Source of the DNA: Acetobacteraceae bacterium
Lineage (GTDB): Bacteria; Pseudomonadota; Alphaproteobacteria; Acetobacterales; Acetobacteraceae
Direction of reading: 5' to 3'
Assembly (NCBI GenBank): GCA_030039695.1
Contig: JASHVB010000461.1
Location: 1 to 9,262 of the forward strand
DNA: 9,262 nt
Shown: piece by piece, positions 1 through 6,844 of the stretch
How positions within the stretch are numbered: position 1 is the first letter of the stretch
Layout of the letters: every line of letters begins with the position of its first letter
Translations under genes and position numbers: made by a program
Notes under the pieces: generated by a model
The model's input: only the letters and a program-made list of their open reading frames with translations
Told to the model about the DNA's origin: nothing
Databases searched by the model: none

Positions 1-605
1 CCCCGTCAAGCCCGACGATCACCGCCGGCGTGACCGTATCGGGTTCCAACACCGGGGCACTGGTCGGTCCCAGTTGCGCAACTGTCTTTCCGACCCGCAG
101 CGTGCGGTTGCGCACTGTGCCCGAGTTCGCCGCGCCGCCGATCGGCAAAAGCTCAGATAGCAGATCTGCCACCCGCGCAAATGGCGCCAGTGCGGCAAAC
201 TTCGATGTGACATAGGCTAATTCGGGAGCAATGCCCCCGGTGGGCAGCAATGCTGCGAAACTCTTCGGCTCTGGCAGTTCGGCTCGACAATGGCAGGCGT
301 GCAGCCGGCGGATCCTGACCGCTACATCACCGAACAGCGACCGGAATGTGGCGGGGTAGTAACCCTTGCTTTGGAGCTTCGTCCCACAATGCTCGCACCA
401 TCGGAACCGCCCCCACCTCGGCAACCTGCGCACGCACGATCTCCGCCTGGACGGCTGCGGTCAACCACTTGCCCTCGCCCAGCGTCAAACCGAGCGTGTC
501 GGATGTCGCAAAGTCGTCCCGCTCGATCGCCGCCACTTCGGTCTCGCAGATCGTGCCAGAGCCGAGCTCAGCCACCAGTTTTACCCGCCATACCAGCTTC
601 GCCAT
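1..605 (-). pseudogene. ISKra4-family transposase, 5' part, frameshifted, runs off left edge
   Basis: This is the N-terminal third of a DDE transposase; the gene continues beyond the left edge of the window. The chosen start is ATG at 605, giving a protein beginning MAKLVWRVKLVAEL, the characteristic opening of ISKra4-family transposases. An in-frame start at 662 exists but adds 19 residues without family likeness. After about 65 codons the family reading shifts frame. In the new frame it continues with WCEHCGTKLQSKGYY, then FRSLFGDVAVRIRRL, then ACHC, ELAYVTSKFAALAPF and TVRNRTLRVG, and reaches IVGLDG at the edge. The cysteine pairs CEHC and CHC resemble a zinc-binding element. The aspartate in IVGLDG is probably the first catalytic residue. 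Removing one G from a run of five (410-414) restores a single frame. The family call is confident. Whether the frameshift is decay, sequencing error or programmed cannot be told here. Confidence 0.85.
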
Positions 606-1000
606 CGTCCACCACCTCGCCGCGAAACAACAACCTAGCCGAGGCGGCCAGACTCCCCACAACCTTGCATGCTCTCCTTGGCAATGATCAAGGCGGTTGA
701 AGGGGCAAAGGATTATGCTGAGTGAAAACCAACTTCAGCGCACGCCGAACGCACGTTCGCTGCCGCCGACTCGGCATAATTGCACACTCCACATAACGGC
801 CCAGGTCTGTCGATCCTCCTCGCCCTCGCCGACCATCGCTGCTCCCCCACGCTGCTGCAACGTGTGCGGGCGATTTTCTTAATCAAACGGCGACACCGCA
901 AAGGAAAATCTCAAATCTGCGCTCGTGTATCCGCGGGGCAGCACCCTCATCGACGCTCACCCCACTCGGATTGTTGCGTTACGATCAATCCTGAAAGAGA
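606..1000. other. gene-poor stretch between IS relic and regulator gene
   Basis: Apart from the inverted repeat at 712-779, nothing recognisable is seen here. Open frames on both strands have the arginine-, serine- and proline-rich composition typical of non-coding GC-rich DNA and no good ribosome binding sites. No clear rho-independent terminator (a GC hairpin followed by a T-run in the minus direction) is visible after the stop codon of the large regulator gene at 1001. Confidence 0.5.
712..779. repeat. imperfect inverted repeat, possible mobile-element end
   Basis: ATTATGCTGAGT at 712-723 pairs with ACTCGGCATAAT at 768-779, giving twelve base pairs with one G-T wobble. Inside the loop is a smaller hairpin, CGAAC-GCAC-GTTCG, at about 749-762. 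The pair lies upstream of the ISKra4 transposase start, so it may belong to the end of that element, or to another element whose ends carry an ATTATGCCGAG-like motif. No second copy of the whole arrangement and no target-site duplication is visible, so the assignment as an element boundary is inference. Confidence 0.4.
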
Positions 1001-4000
1001 TCACGGCGACCCTAATACCGCGGCCACCCCCTCTGTCAGTGTCATGTCGTCTCCGCTTCCTTCGCGGGATGTCCTCCCCTTCGGCGCCGACACCATCGGC
1101 GCAGATGTCTCGCCCGGCATACCCGCATCTTTGGTGCCCAGTGTGTCGAGCAGAGCTCGTGCTTCTCTCAGATCGGGCGTGGCTGATCCCTCGGAGAACC
1201 AGGCATAAACCGGCGCAAAAAGTTCGCGTGCCTCGGCGCGGCGATCGTGGTCGTACAGCAGCTGGGCAAGGCATGCGGCTGCGCGTAATTCCCAGAGTTT
1301 GGCTTGCTGCTTGCGGGCGACGCGAAGCGCGTCGCGATATAGCTCCTCGGCAGAACGGGTATTCCCCTGACGCAGCATCAGCTGGCCCTTATGCCGATAG
1401 AGTTCCGCTGCAAACAAGCGCTCCCCGGTTCGAGCAACGATCTCCAAGGCTTCGTCCAACCGAGTTACGGCCTCATCGAGCTGCCCGGCGAACTCCAATG
1501 CTCTCGCCAGGAAAGCCAGAGAATAAGACGTTAAGGACGCAGCCCCGGTAGCGCGGTATGCCGCCGAGCCGCTGCACAAAAGGTCCATCCCCTCCTTCAC
1601 GTAACCACTTTTGACCTTGGCCCATCCACAAAATGTCGTTCCGAGGGCGTGCCAGAGAGGGAACCCTTGCTCGGTGGCCATCGCAGAGAGCTCGTTCGCC
1701 CGGTCTCCGAAGGGTCCCATGTCACCAACCAGCGAAAGCAGCCTGATATTGTTCGCAAGTGCATTAGCCAGTGATGGCGGATGCTTGAGCCTCCGAGCCT
1801 CCGCGATTGCCGTACCGCTCCGCGCCACTGCCTGGTCCGGATATCCGAGACAGAACAGGGCGAGCCCGAGCAAGGCCTGAGAATTAACGTGAAGGTGCCG
1901 CCCCGCCAGACGAACAAGCGGCTGGTGAGCGATCGGGTCATAAAGCGCAAGCACCTCCTCCAGATGCCTTCGGGATTGAGCAAACCTGCCGGCGAGCAGC
2001 AGATTGTGACCCAAGGAGTAGTGAGCCAGCAGAAGCCCAGCGATATCATTACGTTCACGACTCATGCGCAGCACATTCTTGGCCAGGCGCAAAGCCAGAT
2101 CGAATTCGCCGCGGCAGATGTGATATCGGGATTTTCCCCAGGGGACGTGAAGGAACTCCGGAGGAGAACCTAAACGCTGCCACAGCTCTAGTGCCCGGGC
2201 ATAGGCTTGGCCCGTTTCCGGCGCTGCGTTGCCCTTGACGGTGAGGAATACAGCACCGAGGGCACTACGAAGCTCGAGCTCCTGTCGTTGATGTTCAAGG
2301 TTGTCCGGCAGCAGTGCCAGTTGTTCTAGTCCTTTTTGAAATTGCGCGGCCGCTTCCGCCAGCGCCGAGCGGGCGACAGACCGATCAGCCGCCTTGGTCC
2401 AATAAGCCAAGGCCTTCTCAGCACAACCGGCCTCCTCATAATGTTGCGCAACGACTTCTGGCTGGCTATCCACAACGTCAGGAAATTGAATTTCGAGCGC
2501 CTCCGCAATCTCTCCGTGCAACCGCTGCCGGGCTTGGCGCAGCAAACTTCCCTGCGCGGCGTCCTGCACCAGCGCGTGTTTAAAACTATACACTGCGTCC
2601 GGCGGTGTACCGCGCTGGACGACCAGCTCGGAAGCGACGAGGCGGGCCAGCGCGGTCTGTAAATCACTGTCGGCGACGCTGTGGGAGACAGCACGCAGCA
2701 CCCCGTACGAAAACTGGCGGCCGATCGCCGCGCCGATCTGTGCCACCCGTCGCCCCGTCCCGAGGCGGTCGAGCCGCGCCAGCAGCAAGGCGTGAAGCGT
2801 TGTCGGAATGGACCGTGTCGGCAGCGTGCGGTCGAGCATCCAGCGGTCAGCTTCTTCGCGTAGCAGACCACTCTCCAGAATATTCTTGGTCAGCTCCTCG
2901 ACGAACAACGGCACGCCGTCGGTTCGGTCGCCAATCTGCCTAGCGACCTCGCCCGGCAGCGCCTTCCCGGCGATCTGCTCTGCCAACGCGGTCCGGTCGT
3001 GCCAGTCGAGGCGATTGAGCACCAGCGATGTTATCTGCGGCTGCCCGGCCCAGGGTGGCTGAAACTCAGGGCGGAACGTCACGATCAGTAGCGCAGGCAG
3101 TTTGTGGATGCGCTCAACGAAAAGGTCGAGCAGTTCGCGCGATGTCGGGTCAATCCAATGTGCGTCCTCGAAGATCACCACTACGGGCTGTCGGCTAGCC
3201 AACCCTTCGAGCTGCCGGATCAGCGCTTGCAGCGTCCGCTGTTTCTTGCGCTGCGGAGTGAGCCTTAGCAACGTGTGATGATCCGATGCCAATGACATAA
3301 GGTCCGCAATAAATGCAATGTCCTCATTCGGTAACCTTGCTCGAGCGAGCAATACCTTTAACCTATCGAGCCTGAGTGCTGGTGTGTCGTAGGGGGTGAA
3401 ACAAGCGGCTCGGTTCAATTGCTCTACCACGGGGAACAGCGCGCTATCCCGATGATATGGCGAGCAGAAATAACTCAGGCGGAAATGCGGGTCGGTGTGA
3501 AGCTGCTCCTCCAACGCGGCGACCAGACGCGATTTGCCAATCCCGGCTTCTCCAGTCATGAGTACGATCTGTCCGCATCCCGCTCTGGCGCGCGCCCAGC
3601 GGCGTAACAGCAAGTCGATCTCCTCACCGCGGCCAATGAGTGGGCTTAGCGCCGATCCGTGCAACGCCTCGAACCTACTTTCGACGACGCTCTCATCGAG
3701 CACCTGCCAAACGCGGGCCGGCTCAGTCCCGTTCGTAGCTTCGATTGCGTGGGCTTCGTGGCAGTCGAATAGGTTGCCGATCAGGCGCCGGGTCGCTGCG
3801 TCGATCGTCACGGTGTCGGGCGGCACCGATATCTGCAATCTTACTGCAACGTTCGGCGCATCCCCGACAATCTGGTGGTCCAGAACTGCGCCAGCGCTGG
3901 CAAATTCACCGATGATGACTACGCCGGTTGCGATGCCGACCCGGGAGCGCATCGGCACATTCGCGTCGCCTCCAAGTGCCCTGACTGTCGCACATAATTC

Positions 4001-4627
4001 GCGCCCGGCGCGGACTGCCTGCTCGGCGTCATGCTCGTGCGCTTCGGGATAACCGAATAGAACGAGCGCACTATTACCCAGAAATCTGGCAACGAAGCCC
4101 CCCCACCGATCGATTGTGTCTGTGACACAACGCTGAAACACCCCGACCGCCTCGTGCAGGTCCTCAAGGTCCTTGCCGCTAGCTCCCTTCACCGTGCTCA
4201 CCAGCTCGCAAGAGAGCACGGTGATCTGACGGCGCTCGGACTCCCTGCGCGAGCTCGACGCGCCATCCGCCAAGACGTCGGCCCCCTGCGACGGCTCGGT
4301 GACGTCGTTTTCCACGCTCGAGACGACCGGTCCGATGAAACGGTAGCCCCGGCGGGGCATAGTTTCGATCCAGCGGTCGCCCCCGGGCGCCTCGCGTAGC
4401 ACCCGGCGGATCGCTGTGATCTGCACGCTTAGGTTGCTTTCTTCGACCACAAGACCCGGCCACGCGGCCTCGATCAGCGCGTTCTTCGACACTATTGCTC
4501 CCGGCCGTTCAGCCAGCGCGTGCAACAGGGCGACCGCTCGCCGCCCGAGCGCAACGGGCTCACTTCCGCGAAACAGCGCGCTGTTTCGTGCATCCAGCCG
4601 AAACGGACCAAAGGCACAGTCGGCCAT
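1001..4627 (-). CDS. Winged-helix / degenerate cyclase / ATPase / TPR multidomain regulator
   Basis: A very large cytoplasmic regulator with no signal peptide or membrane segment. Numbering here is from GTG at 4636. ATG at 4627 (residue 4) is preferred, with a weak GTGAG before it, and gives 1208 residues. Residues 8-104 are an OmpR/PhoB-type winged helix ending in the ETMPRRGYRFIGPV signature. Residues 135-315 are a class III adenylate/guanylate cyclase domain. The metal-binding aspartates are replaced by E144 (LSCELVS instead of FCDLVGS) and N188 (FLGNSALVLFGYP instead of MGDGVLVYFGYP). The later VGDAPNVAVRLQ keeps the usual Asn and Arg. Residues 333-640 are an AAA-type ATPase with Walker A GEAGIGKSR (362-370) and Walker B VVVIFEDAHWID (485-496). 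Residues 725-1165 are helical, TPR-like repeats. This architecture is widespread in rhizobia. Its inputs and targets are unknown, and ATP binding is expected while cyclase activity is doubtful. Confidence 0.93.
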   Translation of the reverse strand: MADCAFGPFRLDARNSALFRGSEPVALGRRAVALLHALAERPGAIVSKNALIEAAWPGLVVEESNLSVQITAIRRVLREAPGGDRWIETMPRRGYRFIGPVVSSVENDVTEPSQGADVLADGASSSRRESERRQITVLSCELVSTVKGASGKDLEDLHEAVGVFQRCVTDTIDRWGGFVARFLGNSALVLFGYPEAHEHDAEQAVRAGRELCATVRALGGDANVPMRSRVGIATGVVIIGEFASAGAVLDHQIVGDAPNVAVRLQISVPPDTVTIDAATRRLIGNLFDCHEAHAIEATNGTEPARVWQVLDESVVESRFEALHGSALSPLIGRGEEIDLLLRRWARARAGCGQIVLMTGEAGIGKSRLVAALEEQLHTDPHFRLSYFCSPYHRDSALFPVVEQLNRAACFTPYDTPALRLDRLKVLLARARLPNEDIAFIADLMSLASDHHTLLRLTPQRKKQRTLQALIRQLEGLASRQPVVVIFEDAHWIDPTSRELLDLFVERIHKLPALLIVTFRPEFQPPWAGQPQITSLVLNRLDWHDRTALAEQIAGKALPGEVARQIGDRTDGVPLFVEELTKNILESGLLREEADRWMLDRTLPTRSIPTTLHALLLARLDRLGTGRRVAQIGAAIGRQFSYGVLRAVSHSVADSDLQTALARLVASELVVQRGTPPDAVYSFKHALVQDAAQGSLLRQARQRLHGEIAEALEIQFPDVVDSQPEVVAQHYEEAGCAEKALAYWTKAADRSVARSALAEAAAQFQKGLEQLALLPDNLEHQRQELELRSALGAVFLTVKGNAAPETGQAYARALELWQRLGSPPEFLHVPWGKSRYHICRGEFDLALRLAKNVLRMSRERNDIAGLLLAHYSLGHNLLLAGRFAQSRRHLEEVLALYDPIAHQPLVRLAGRHLHVNSQALLGLALFCLGYPDQAVARSGTAIAEARRLKHPPSLANALANNIRLLSLVGDMGPFGDRANELSAMATEQGFPLWHALGTTFCGWAKVKSGYVKEGMDLLCSGSAAYRATGAASLTSYSLAFLARALEFAGQLDEAVTRLDEALEIVARTGERLFAAELYRHKGQLMLRQGNTRSAEELYRDALRVARKQQAKLWELRAAACLAQLLYDHDRRAEARELFAPVYAWFSEGSATPDLREARALLDTLGTKDAGMPGETSAPMVSAPKGRTSREGSGDDMTLTEGVAAVLGSP

Positions 4628-4651
4628 AAGGCTCACATTAACCGCGTTTCG

Positions 4652-4663
4652 GCGAAATTTCGC
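4652..4663. promoter_or_regulatory. perfect 12-bp palindrome upstream of the large regulator
   Basis: GCGAAATTTCGC is a perfect palindrome placed 15 bases upstream of the GTG and 24 bases upstream of the preferred ATG of the winged-helix regulator on the minus strand. The position suits an operator or a leader element, including autoregulation by the regulator's own DNA-binding domain. This is inferred from position and symmetry only. No second copy was noticed in the window. Confidence 0.35.
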
Positions 4664-4904
4664 AACTTTTTCGGCTCAGCTTCAGGACTCGCTGCCGGGC
4701 AAGAGGCAACCTGTTACTCAAGTCATCGCCCTACCGGGCAGGGGCTTCGCGGGACGTCAAATCCCTTCCCGGACTCGCCAGTCACCCGGAATGTTTGCAG
4801 CCACCGACAGCGGCTACGGCCAGTTCATATACGCCCTCATCCGCTGGCCGGGTCCGATGGGCAGCGGTCGCGTTGGTCAACACTGCCCGTAACGAGGTGC
4901 CACA

Positions 4905-5123
4905 ATGAACCACCATGCATTCGTGGCGAGGGTACAACCCGTATTAGAAGTGTTTTTTTGGATCGTATCGGATTTCCCGAACTCGCAGCTCGTTCACTGC
5001 TGGGCGTGTCCGGGGGAGTTGGCCGGGCGTACCGCGGCATTACGGACTCCATATCTTGCGCGCGGAACTAAGCGAAATGCGAATTGTTATGGCGATAATG
5101 GGTGCGACTGTTGCCGTTTATAG
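4905..5123 (+). CDS. possible small protein or frameshifted relic, unknown function
   Basis: A 72-residue reading frame starting at ATG 4905, preceded by a good ribosome binding site (GAGG at 4894-4897, seven bases from the ATG). The protein begins MNHHAFVARVQPVLEVFFWI and ends in a cysteine-rich tail (CYGDNGCDCC). No family is recognised. A run of seven T lies about 16 codons in, at the FFW position. In another frame after that run the sequence reads LDRIGFPELAARSLLGVSGG, which looks more protein-like than the tail of the present frame. The frame may therefore be the start of a longer gene broken at the T-run. Confidence that a product is made is low. Confidence 0.25.
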   Translation: MNHHAFVARVQPVLEVFFWIVSDFPNSQLVHCWACPGELAGRTAALRTPYLARGTKRNANCYGDNGCDCCRL

Positions 5124-5308
5124 TGTGGTTCTCCTTGAGCGTCACTTGATCCTGAGCCGATGGACCGAGGTGACGATCCTCAAAATGCCCATATCGGCTG
5201 GCGAGCCTGCCATACCCAGGAAATTCCGTCATGAGTGACACGAATTTCCTACCTATTATCACCGCTAGGGCAATTCGGGCAAGATGATTGCGCATCAGGG
5301 AAAGCGCC

Positions 5309-5660
5309 ATGTTAGACAAGTCGATCGACAGTCCGACGAGCACAGCACAGCCAGGCTCCGCACGCGAGAACGCTGTCACGACGACTTGGGTATCTACGGA
5401 TACAGAAACAGTGAAGGGGAGCCCCTGTCATATCCTTTGATGCCGAACCCAATGCTCTCCTCAAACGTGCTGACAGCCAGGAACTGTCACCCAGTGGATG
5501 GTGCATCCGGTTCAGGTATTCATCTACGTGCTTGAGGGGACGCTGACCGTCGAGTTTGCTACCGACGGATCGCACCACGAATGCGATGTCGGTCATGCAT
5601 TCCTGCAAACCGTCATTGGCATCGTGGTCGTGACGACGGCAATAGTTGTGCAAGGTCAAA
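5309..5660 (+). pseudogene. cupin-domain protein, broken by several frameshifts
   Basis: A relic of a small single-domain cupin (beta-barrel) protein. ATG 5309 has a GGGA-type ribosome binding site and opens MLDKSIDSPTSTAQPG, reading through TTWVSTDTETVKG. The family pattern then moves between frames. GEPLSYPLMPNPMLSSNVL appears after a shift at the G-run 5416-5419. SPSGW appears in the third frame at about 5485-5499. From 5498 comes the core cupin strand pair MVHPVQVFIYVLEGTLTVEF followed by GHAFLQTV. After a small deletion near 5612-5616, HWHRGRDDGN appears in yet another frame. Known relatives read continuously through HPVPVFIYVLEGTLTVE and WHRGRNDG. At least four lesions rule out a functional product. 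The substrate of the ancestral protein cannot be deduced. Confidence 0.75.
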
Positions 5661-5831
5661 GCGATCACCGGCCGCATGCGCGATGCAAAATGGAAGATCC
5701 GCGAAGGCATCAAGGATGTTCCGAGCGTTGCCCTGCGCGAGATCGTCGATACCGGCCCGTTCCTGATCAAAGGTCACGCCAAACCAATTGCAGACGATAT
5801 CCAGACAATCAAAGTCCCGTCCACGGAGTAG
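5661..5831 (+). other. uncertain coding remnant before the 5842 gene
   Basis: After the cupin homology ends, one plus-strand frame stays open to TAG at 5829-5831. It reads MRDAKWKIREGIKDV, ALREIVDTGPFLIKGHAK and DDIQTIKVPSTE. The composition is that of a real protein rather than a shadow. There is no convincing start codon with a ribosome binding site, and no family is recognised. It may be the C-terminal remnant of a gene fused to the decayed cupin by a deletion. The stop lies ten bases before the next ATG. Confidence 0.3.
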
Positions 5832-5841
5832 GTGAGTTATA

Positions 5842-6312
5842 ATGGCCAGCGACGACGAAAACGACTGGGTGCTGCGGGTGTTGGGCGTCAATGTCCACGC
5901 TCGTGACGAAGCCGTCGCTCCCTCATCCGGGGTTCGCAGCATTTGGATGCAAGCCAGGGAAGTTGTCGATGGCAGGCTGGAAGCACTTACACGCGAGCTA
6001 CGTGGCTATGAGGACGAGCAACTGACACTGATCGCGGATCGCGGCCTGTCTGGTCTGACTGAGGGGCGGGAGACCGTGGTGCTGACTGCAGCCCTCATGG
6101 ATTTCGACCGATCGGCGGCCGATGAGCGCCGTACGAGGGCTGACAGGTTGCGTAAGACGATCGAGACGTATCGGAGCACGATCCAAGGCAGCCTCGCCGT
6201 TCAACTTGTTGATCGCAATCCCTTCGGCATGGACGTGTCAATTATGGCAACATTCGATAGTGCGCTCCAACACATTGAGGCCACACTCGCCGGACCGGCC
6301 CGGGAACGCTAA
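5842..6312 (+). CDS. conserved-looking 156-residue protein of unknown function
   Basis: An intact gene starting at ATG 5842 with a purine-rich ribosome binding site (AGGTGAG at 5830-5836). The product is a soluble, acidic, mainly helical protein without signal peptide or membrane segment. Recognisable landmarks are an N-terminal WVLRVLGVNV (9-18), a central helical charged region (36-115) and a C-terminal DRNPFGMDVSIMATFDSALQ (124-143). The WVLRVLGV opening and NPFG motif resemble, from memory, a widespread family of uncharacterised proteobacterial proteins found as short operon members or as domains of larger proteins. No enzymatic motif is seen. The next reading frame begins 20 bases after its stop behind a strong ribosome binding site, which suggests an operon. 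Codon use fits the surrounding GC-rich genes. Function unknown. Confidence 0.8.
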   Translation: MASDDENDWVLRVLGVNVHARDEAVAPSSGVRSIWMQAREVVDGRLEALTRELRGYEDEQLTLIADRGLSGLTEGRETVVLTAALMDFDRSAADERRTRADRLRKTIETYRSTIQGSLAVQLVDRNPFGMDVSIMATFDSALQHIEATLAGPARER

Positions 6313-6332
6313 CTGTCGGACTGGAGGCTTGC

Positions 6333-6815
6333 ATGTCAGACACGGGGAAGTCGATCAGATACGATCAGAGAGGCTGGGCCGATGATTGGAGTCCGCTTAT
6401 CGGCGGACGAACTCGGGCCACTAAGCAGTCGCCTGCTTCCAGTTTAGCGGTAGTTGCTCCAGTGATACATCCTCGGAGCAGCAGCTGCGGGCGTTTGGCG
6501 AGCGCGCAGCTTTCGGTCAACCTCTGCCTTGATCCAAATGTCCTCTTTTGCGCCCCGCAGCTAAGAGCTGGCCAACGCGCAGGTGATAGTCCTCGAAAAC
6601 CTCAAAACGCCCCTTCTGCTTCACTTCGTGATGCCGGGCATGTGTGCGCCAACGCGCCAAAGCCTTTTTCGTCGCGCCAGGTCGAAAGTGATACAATTCA
6701 CCCCTCACGGCGCATCGATCTGAAGCGGACGTTGTCGACAAAGCCGGCTATCTGGGTCAACTCGGCCGCAACAGTTTGGCGTAACCGAGATACGCGTCCC
6801 ATGGTGATCAAATGA
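6333..6815 (+). CDS. possible start of a truncated gene downstream of 5842
   Basis: ATG 6333 follows GGAGG (6323-6327) by five bases and begins 20 bases after the 156-residue gene, so the start looks genuine and probably co-transcribed. The first part, MSDTGKSIRYDQRGWADDW followed by SPLIGG, has normal protein composition. After about residue 37 the frame becomes rich in serine, arginine and proline, and from about 6517 it overlaps an antisense ABM relic. The most likely reading is a genuine N-terminus whose remainder was lost by rearrangement, with the frame staying open by chance to 6815. The first codons contain a direct repeat CGATCAGA..CGATCAGA. The function is not recognised. Confidence 0.3.
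   Translation: MSDTGKSIRYDQRGWADDWSPLIGGRTRATKQSPASSLAVVAPVIHPRSSSCGRLASAQLSVNLCLDPNVLFCAPQLRAGQRAGDSPRKPQNAPSASLRDAGHVCANAPKPFSSRQVESDTIHPSRRIDLKRTLSTKPAIWVNSAATVWRNRDTRPMVIK
6444..6560 (-). other. short unexplained open frame after the ABM relic
   Basis: Downstream of the ABM relic on the same strand, a different frame is open from just after a TAG at 6561-6563 to TAA at 6444-6446. It reads AKEDIWIKAEVDRKLRARQT and then MYHWSNYR at the end. The first half looks like a charged helix of a real protein. No family, start codon or ribosome binding site is evident. It may be the C-terminal scrap of a lost gene. Confidence 0.2.
6517..6802 (-). pseudogene. antibiotic biosynthesis monooxygenase (ABM-fold) relic
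   Basis: A decayed gene of the small ferredoxin-like ABM family, which includes cofactor-free monooxygenases and heme-degrading relatives. From ATG 6802 the minus strand reads AELTQIAGFVDNVRFRSMRREG, with the pieces AGFVDNVRFRS and MRREG typical of the family. An in-frame TGA follows (6698-6700), where relatives usually have tryptophan. The same frame goes on as IVSLSTWRDEK. At an A-run (6665-6669) the reading must shift, and it then continues ALARWRTHARHHEVKQKGRF and EVFEDYHLRVGQ, which is the family's histidine-bearing C-terminal part. After GQ (about 6568) the likeness ends. The first beta strand is also missing. With one nonsense codon, one frameshift and lost ends, no functional product is expected. 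It is transcribed divergently from the AraC regulator. Confidence 0.75.
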
Positions 6816-6844
6816 TGCGGTTGAGGGGGGGACAGGTATTCGTC

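Larger units (their letters stand above)
4640..5308. other. stretch without a recognised gene
   Basis: Between the large regulator and the cupin relic no protein family is recognised. The stretch contains the palindrome at 4652-4663, a short open frame at 4905, and overlapping frames that read partly sensibly in turn. In the frame ending at 5071 there is VFLDRIGFPELAARSLLGVS. In the frame ending at 5238 there is MRIVMAIMGATVAVYSVVLL, which is hydrophobic. That pattern would fit one or more decayed genes, but it is not strong enough to name any. Confidence 0.4.

Noticed and set aside
290..700. Several overlapping plus-strand frames opposite the IS relic
   Set aside because: They are shadows of the transposase coding strand; composition is dominated by Pro, Arg and Ser and the opposite strand carries clear ISKra4 motifs.
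925..1551. Plus-strand open frame of 208 codons
   Set aside because: It is antisense to the end of the large regulator for most of its length, is rich in Arg/Pro/Ala, and has no ribosome binding site or family likeness.
4416..4892. Plus-strand open frame of 158 codons across the regulator start
   Set aside because: Half of it is antisense to the winged-helix domain, and the rest has no recognisable motif or initiation signal.
5068..5379. Minus-strand open frame of 103 codons
   Set aside because: It overlaps the plus-strand start of the cupin relic, has no family likeness I can name, and shows no good ribosome binding site, although its composition is not obviously that of a shadow.
5613..5942. 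Minus-strand open frame of 109 codons
   Set aside because: It is antisense to the start of the intact 156-residue gene and to a plus-strand frame of better composition; judged a shadow.
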